From the NCBI GenBank assembly GCA_964484205.1, contig CAZAEZ010000003.1, positions 178,924 to 242,923 on the forward strand: a DNA stretch of 64,000 nucleotides, in the 5' to 3' direction. Both the position numbers and the translations under genes were made by a program. The notes under the pieces are model-generated. The model did no database searches. It saw only the letters and a list, made by a program, of their open reading frames with translations, and was not told the origin of the DNA. Shown in pieces: positions 59,790-64,000 of this stretch (position 1 is its first letter; each line of letters starts with the position of its first letter). The stretch comes from M3007 sp964484205 (GTDB taxonomy: Bacteria > Bacteroidota > Bacteroidia > Chitinophagales > Saprospiraceae).

Positions 59790-61934
59790 TTATGGTATTT
59801 TCTTCCAAAAGTCACTCACTTCCAGTCTAATTGCCCCACTGTTATCTGGGTCAAGATATCGGATAACATACCCTTGCATATCTATGCCATGCATATGAAA
59901 GTTGATGAGTCGGGCACCTTGGCCAACCTGCAAGCCTGCTGCAAGGTCATCATCATGCACCTTTTTATAGACGTCAAAAAGTAAATTATCTGTCCCCCCT
60001 GCAGCAGTAATTGCCGGATTAAGGTCTGGCAAATGTCCCGATGCTTTCCTGAAAATATGCGGGTTATTCAATTCTTTGTTTAAAATATTTCGAAGTCCCC
60101 GCGCCAATTCATCACTATACCCACTACAACGTTTGATCAGGTCAAACCACCTGTTTGCCCGCCCAAGGGCCTTTGCAAATTTGTAGGAATCTTTGATTTT
60201 ATCCCAGGGGGACAAGGTTAAAATGGCTCCGGCAAAATGCCACGATGACTGCCACCAATCGCCATTGTTAGCCGATTCAATGGCATTTTTTAGTTCGATG
60301 GCTGTATCCAGGCCGGGTATCAGCTCGGGAACGACAGTTTTCAACACTTCCCAGACAATTTCCCAATAGTCCGGAGTCCAGGCGCTCTGGTTTCCGGGTA
60401 AGGAGAGATTATACGTCGACAAGATCGTTTCCAGCTCGGCAGCAAGAAAATTTTGCGCAGCGGAAAGGTCGTTTTCATCATTGTTCATTCTGAAATCCAG
60501 CACCCGCTGAATCAACCCGATATCGCCAGCATGGTGATCAAATTCCGTCAGCCACTGTGCAAATGTTGAGGACACGTCCGAATGATCAACCAGCCAGCTT
60601 ACCCGTAACGGTGTCAGTCCGACCTTTTCGGTCAACATTTTCACCTGCGCATACACCTGCCCATTCAAAATCAAAAACTCAAACTGCCCCTCCGTCAGTC
60701 CATGTGCCACTGAAAAGGCCAGCACCTCCTTCAGCCACGCTGCGTAGCCTTCAGGGTTAGTGTGCGCCCGGCCAATAAGCACGCTATGGATGATCGGCGT
60801 AAGATTTGGCCGCGCCAGAAGCCACTCCAACAATTCCTTTTCTTCATTTGTGAAGTCTAACTCCTGAACAATTTCATTCAATTGAATAAAGGTAGCCAGA
60901 TCAAAGCCAGCCGGTAGTTCCTCCTGATGTTCCTCAAAATACGAAATCGGCAATCCTCCGGTAAACAGCAACCAGTAGATTGGATAGGTGTTCGTGCCGG
61001 TGCCTCCAGAACCGGTTCCTCCGCCGGTTCCAGTACTTCCACCGCCGCTTCCACCACCGCCGCTGCCGGCGCCACCTCCTGGCCCGGCGCTACCCAACTC
61101 GTCGTTGCATACCCAAATTGAGATTTCGTGCCAGTTTAAACATTCTACGCTGGCCTGTGCCACTTCACATTTTACTTGATACTGGATGGAATAATGTTCA
61201 CAATCTTGCTGGCGGTCCTGAGTTGAAAGGACAGGATTGATTAACAAGCTATCCGTCCCGCCAAGTACTGCCCCAGAATCCACATAAATCGCATATCGAA
61301 AATGCTGGGCAAGGTCAAAAAATACATAGGCTCCGGTAAAGGTTTGGAAGTCCAAATCCCCATTACACGCAGCATAATAGGTAGAATCCGCTACATACAC
61401 GACAAGATCGGCGTTAATGGTATCCGGCCCGATTTTACTGAACAGCAATTTGGCGCCGGTTCTGCCATGATTTGCACTTTTGAACATGCTATCCGGCAAT
61501 GGAACGGTCAAAATTTCACGACCCGATAGTGCCTGCCCAATAAAAGCATCGTTCCAACGTGGTTCCATTTTGATAAACTGGCTTTCATCCAGACTATTCA
61601 TTACAGAACCTTGTTTTTTTGAAAAAAACACCATCGCCTCCGCCAACGAAATCGGATAATTCTGAGCAGCCGCAAGTCCCGGATCAAACTGAACCGGCAC
61701 CGGCGCCGAGCGGTCTTTCTGACAAGAAAAAAGGGAAAAGTGCAACAAAGCTCCCGGCTGGCCTGGAAAGCAGATTTGGAGCTCAGCCAGATCAGCCGCA
61801 TCGAACGGGGTGTGATCAATACCAGCGTCAGTCAACTTTTCAGTATAGCCGAAGCGCTGGAGGTGCCATTGGCTGCACTTTTTGAGTTTGAGTTGCCCAA
61901 AATGGATTGACCTGGCTGCCGCAGTACCCCTCAC
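59790..61934 (-). CDS. Lipoprotein-like polymorphic toxin candidate with displaced start
   Basis: Up to 714 residues. The reading frame opens with GTG 61934, which overlaps the aspS stop by four bases, but residues 1-60 are antisense to an XRE remnant. A lipoprotein signal fragment (ALLHFSLFSC) sits at residues 62-71 with no start codon of its own, so the true 5' end seems to have been replaced. From YPISLAEAM onward it follows a large family of Bacteroidota lipoproteins, then a Gly/Ser linker (residues about 290-320), a pre-toxin region (ELIPGLDTAIELKNAIESANNGDWW, WHFAGAILTLSPWDKIKD) and a variable C-terminus (RKASGHLPDLNPA, MHGIDMQGYVIRYLD). The activity is unknown. Translation may begin at 61634 or 61601. 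Confidence 0.7.
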   Translation of the reverse strand: MRGTAAARSIHFGQLKLKKCSQWHLQRFGYTEKLTDAGIDHTPFDAADLAELQICFPGQPGALLHFSLFSCQKDRSAPVPVQFDPGLAAAQNYPISLAEAMVFFSKKQGSVMNSLDESQFIKMEPRWNDAFIGQALSGREILTVPLPDSMFKSANHGRTGAKLLFSKIGPDTINADLVVYVADSTYYAACNGDLDFQTFTGAYVFFDLAQHFRYAIYVDSGAVLGGTDSLLINPVLSTQDRQQDCEHYSIQYQVKCEVAQASVECLNWHEISIWVCNDELGSAGPGGGAGSGGGGSGGGSTGTGGGTGSGGTGTNTYPIYWLLFTGGLPISYFEEHQEELPAGFDLATFIQLNEIVQELDFTNEEKELLEWLLARPNLTPIIHSVLIGRAHTNPEGYAAWLKEVLAFSVAHGLTEGQFEFLILNGQVYAQVKMLTEKVGLTPLRVSWLVDHSDVSSTFAQWLTEFDHHAGDIGLIQRVLDFRMNNDENDLSAAQNFLAAELETILSTYNLSLPGNQSAWTPDYWEIVWEVLKTVVPELIPGLDTAIELKNAIESANNGDWWQSSWHFAGAILTLSPWDKIKDSYKFAKALGRANRWFDLIKRCSGYSDELARGLRNILNKELNNPHIFRKASGHLPDLNPAITAAGGTDNLLFDVYKKVHDDDLAAGLQVGQGARLINFHMHGIDMQGYVIRYLDPDNSGAIRLEVSDFWKKIP
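61713..61910 (+). pseudogene. XRE-family HTH regulator, 3' remnant (copy D)
   Basis: 66 codons on the plus strand ending LAWKADLELSQISRIERGVINTSVSQLFSIAEALEVPLAALFEFELPKMD-stop, converging on the full aspS with a 20-bp gap. It retains a slightly better helix 1-2 (AWKADLELSQ) than copy C. The upstream residues run into what is the toxin leader on the other strand, so the regulator lost its start there. Confidence 0.75.
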
Positions 61935-63691
61935 TCCACCATCGCCAACCCCAGCTCATCCAGCTGCCCCTGATCCACCGCGCTCGGCGCATCGATCATC
62001 ATATCGCGCCCCATGTTGTTTTTCGGGAACGCGATAAAATCGCGGATCGAGTTGGCGCCGTGCATCACCGAAGCCAGGCGGTCGAATCCAAAAGCAATGC
62101 CCCCGTGCGGCGGCGCGCCATACTCGAAGGCGCCGAGCAGGAAGCCGAATTGCGCTTCGGCCGCTTCAGGCGTGAAGCCCAGCAGGCGGAAATTCCGGCT
62201 TTGCAGGTCGCGGTCGTGGATACGAATGGAGCCGCCGCCGATCTCCACGCCGTTGATCACCAGGTCGTAGGCATCGGCGCGCATGCTTTTGAGCGTGGCC
62301 TGGTCGTTGCTGTCCATTTTGGGGATGTCGGCCTGCTTGGGCGAGGTGAAGGGGTGGTGCATGGCGAAAAAGCGGTTGGCATCTTCATCCCATTCGAGCA
62401 GGGGAAAATCGAGCACCCAGAGCGGTTTGAAATCGCCGGGCTGGCGCAGGCTCAGGCGGGTGGCCATTTCGAGGCGCAGTTCGGAGAGTTGCTTGCGGGT
62501 TTTTTCGGTTTCGCCGCAGAGGAGGAGGAGCATGTCACCGGGTTTGGCGCCACATTGGTCGAGCCAGATTTTCAAATCCTCGGCACTGTAAAATTTGTCG
62601 ACAGACGATTTAGTCGACCCATCGGCTTCGTATTTTACATACACCAGCCCGCGTGCGCCGATCTGTGGGCGCTTCACCCACTCCGTCAGTTCGTCAATCT
62701 GCTTGCGGCTGTAATCGGCGCAGCCCGGCGCGCAAATGCCGAGTACGCATTCGGCGCTGTCGAACACCTGGAAACCCTTGCCCTGGGCCGCGCTGGTCAG
62801 GTCGTTGAATTCCATGCCGAAACGCAGGTCGGGTTTGTCGGAGCCGAAACGGCGCATCGCCTCGTCGTAGGTCATCCGCGGGAAATCCGAAAATTCGAGG
62901 CCGAGCATAGCGTTGAACAAATATTTGGTCAGGCCCTCAAACATGTTGAGAATATCCTCCTGGTGCACGAAGGCCATTTCACAGTCGATCTGGGTAAACT
63001 CCGGCTGCCGGTCGGCGCGCAAATCCTCGTCGCGGAAACATTTGACGATCTGAAAATATTTGTCGAAACCCGCCACCATCAGGATTTGCTTGAAGGTTTG
63101 CGGCGATTGCGGCAGGGCGTAAAACTGCCCGGGATTCATGCGCGAAGGCACCACGAAGTCGCGGGCGCCTTCCGGCGTCGATTTGATCAGGAAGGGCGTT
63201 TCTATTTCAGCAAACCCCTGTTCCGACAGGTACTTGCGCGTTTCGATGGCCAATTTGGAACGGAACAGGATATTTTGCTGCACGGCGTTGCGGCGCAGGT
63301 CGAGGTAGCGGTATTTCATGCGCAGCTCGTCGCCGCCGTCGGTATCGTCCTGGATGGTGAAGGGCGGGGTTTTGGCCTTGTTCAGGATTTTGAGCTCGGC
63401 AACCTTGATTTCAATTTCCCCGGTCGGGATTTTCGTCGTTTTGGCGGCCCGTTCGATCACCGTGCCGCTGGCCTGCAACACAAATTCGCGGCCCACACTG
63501 CGCGCAATGGCAAACAATTCGGGGGCGGTGTAATTTTCGTCAAAAACCAGTTGGGTGATGCCGTAGCGGTCGCGCAGGTCAATCCAAAGCAGGCCGCCTT
63601 TGTCGCGGATGGTGGCGGCCCAGCCGGCCAGGGTTACCGTTTTGCCGGCATCGGCCAGGCGAAGTTCGTTGCAGGTGTGGGTTCTGTACAT
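61931..63691 (-). CDS. aspS: Aspartyl-tRNA synthetase
   Basis: 586 residues, full length. OB-fold anticodon-binding domain (about 1-105, AGWAATIRDKGGLLWIDLRDRYGITQLVF), class II core with motif 2 (FRDEDLRADRQPEFTQIDCEM), the bacterial GAD insertion (about 290-410), and motif 3 (GGIAFGFDRLASVMHG). Charges tRNA-Asp. It is the only complete copy; three truncated 3' ends lie downstream. The last 83 codons (61931-62179) correspond exactly to the two longer copies. It follows the second CCCCACCCCC element at its promoter side by about 130 bp. Confidence 0.97.
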   Translation of the reverse strand: MYRTHTCNELRLADAGKTVTLAGWAATIRDKGGLLWIDLRDRYGITQLVFDENYTAPELFAIARSVGREFVLQASGTVIERAAKTTKIPTGEIEIKVAELKILNKAKTPPFTIQDDTDGGDELRMKYRYLDLRRNAVQQNILFRSKLAIETRKYLSEQGFAEIETPFLIKSTPEGARDFVVPSRMNPGQFYALPQSPQTFKQILMVAGFDKYFQIVKCFRDEDLRADRQPEFTQIDCEMAFVHQEDILNMFEGLTKYLFNAMLGLEFSDFPRMTYDEAMRRFGSDKPDLRFGMEFNDLTSAAQGKGFQVFDSAECVLGICAPGCADYSRKQIDELTEWVKRPQIGARGLVYVKYEADGSTKSSVDKFYSAEDLKIWLDQCGAKPGDMLLLLCGETEKTRKQLSELRLEMATRLSLRQPGDFKPLWVLDFPLLEWDEDANRFFAMHHPFTSPKQADIPKMDSNDQATLKSMRADAYDLVINGVEIGGGSIRIHDRDLQSRNFRLLGFTPEAAEAQFGFLLGAFEYGAPPHGGIAFGFDRLASVMHGANSIRDFIAFPKNNMGRDMMIDAPSAVDQGQLDELGLAMVE

Positions 63692-63822
63692 TTTCTTAAT
63701 TGTTATATATAGCGGATTAGCCGCTTCTATTCGTTTTTATTTTTCCAAACGATGATATTGATTTTGAAGGTAAATAAGTTGAATTATGGTGATTTTATTG
63801 GACTTAATCCACTCCGCTTAGT

Positions 63823-63952
63823 CAACCCCACCCCCATCCCCTCCCCCCCAGGGAGGGGGGCTTGCCCTCAAGAAATGTTCTGAAACCGTTTATAGAATCA
63901 AATAATTAAGCGGGATCAGGCCCCCTCCCCGCTGGGGGAGGGGGTGGGGGCA
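63823..63952. repeat. CCCCACCCCC inverted-repeat element, copy 2
   Basis: Arms equivalent to those at 37331-37468 (left 63823-63862, right about 63919-63952) around a different core of about 56 bp. It lies in the 309-bp stretch upstream of aspS (63692-64000), where I see no gene. The remaining bases are AT-rich promoter-like DNA with nothing else identifiable. Confidence 0.8.
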
Positions 63953-64000
63953 TAGCCATCAACTTAAGGAACCAGAGGGGGTGTACACTTTTAACTTTTC

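Noticed and set aside
61907..63712. A 601-codon open frame antisense to aspS
   Set aside because: It mirrors a strongly conserved aspartyl-tRNA synthetase; the antisense product has no recognisable domain and its opening also recurs opposite the aspS 3' copies.

Overview
The window is about 64 kb of a Bacteroidota chromosome, most likely from the Saprospiria/Saprospiraceae (a lineage inference, not tested). Supporting signs are TAnnTTTG-type promoter boxes, type IX secretion C-terminal sorting domains, SprB repeats, a gingipain-like secreted protein, DUF4293 and GSCFA proteins, and a mid-50s GC impression. It looks like draft or metagenome data: one run of exactly 100 N (17024-17123) lies inside a tandem repeat, and the first gene is cut by the window edge. 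I found no rRNA, tRNA or CRISPR array.

Layout. 1-7120: DUF4143 ATPase end, a membrane adenylate cyclase, then a BlaI/BlaR1-type sensor pair with tandem operator dyads, preceded by a secreted paralogue of the sensor's own periplasmic domain. 7158-16723: riboflavin synthase (with a repeat-derived insertion), LOG hydrolase, ObgE, S37 peptidase, Uma2 protein, aminopeptidase P, an orphan contractile tail sheath, serine dehydratase. 16738-17220: inverted and tandem repeats with the gap. 17232-31953: aldo/keto reductase, SucA, RpsT, PaaE-like reductase, a MITE-like element, Ddl, O-antigen ligase-like protein, PspC/GIN membrane protein with its PadR regulator, lipoprotein, dihaem cytochrome c, ECF sigma factor. 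32040-43551: SDR, GSCFA protein (with a repeat-derived insertion), a cytosolic trypsin-like protease with a partner gene, 2OG oxygenase, GT39, HsdR-N protein, lipid kinase, DUF4293, and an iscS-iscU-iscA operon. 43731-56330: shortened methylmalonyl-CoA mutase small subunit, gingipain-like/SprB T9SS protein, a stand-alone McrB-type N domain, GT2, sterol desaturase-like protein, PBP1A.

56601-63691 is the most unusual region. The intact aspS gene (61931-63691) is followed downstream, in its own direction, by three truncated copies of its 3' end. Two copies are 249 bp and end at the identical aspS codon; one is 111 bp. They alternate with accessory cassettes: a lipoprotein polymorphic-toxin-like gene plus an AT-rich presumed immunity gene, a Uma2 gene, and a DUF433/DUF5615 toxin-antitoxin pair whose toxin is frameshifted. 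Two of the four aspS ends also carry the 3' remnant of an XRE regulator. This looks like repeated insertion or recombination at the 3' end of aspS, making it a small defence/conflict hotspot, although no integrase is visible in the window.

A second theme is mobile palindromic DNA. Several families of short hairpins sit in gaps between convergent genes, run into stop codons, and in two cases (ribE and the GSCFA gene) appear to have inserted in frame inside conserved enzymes.
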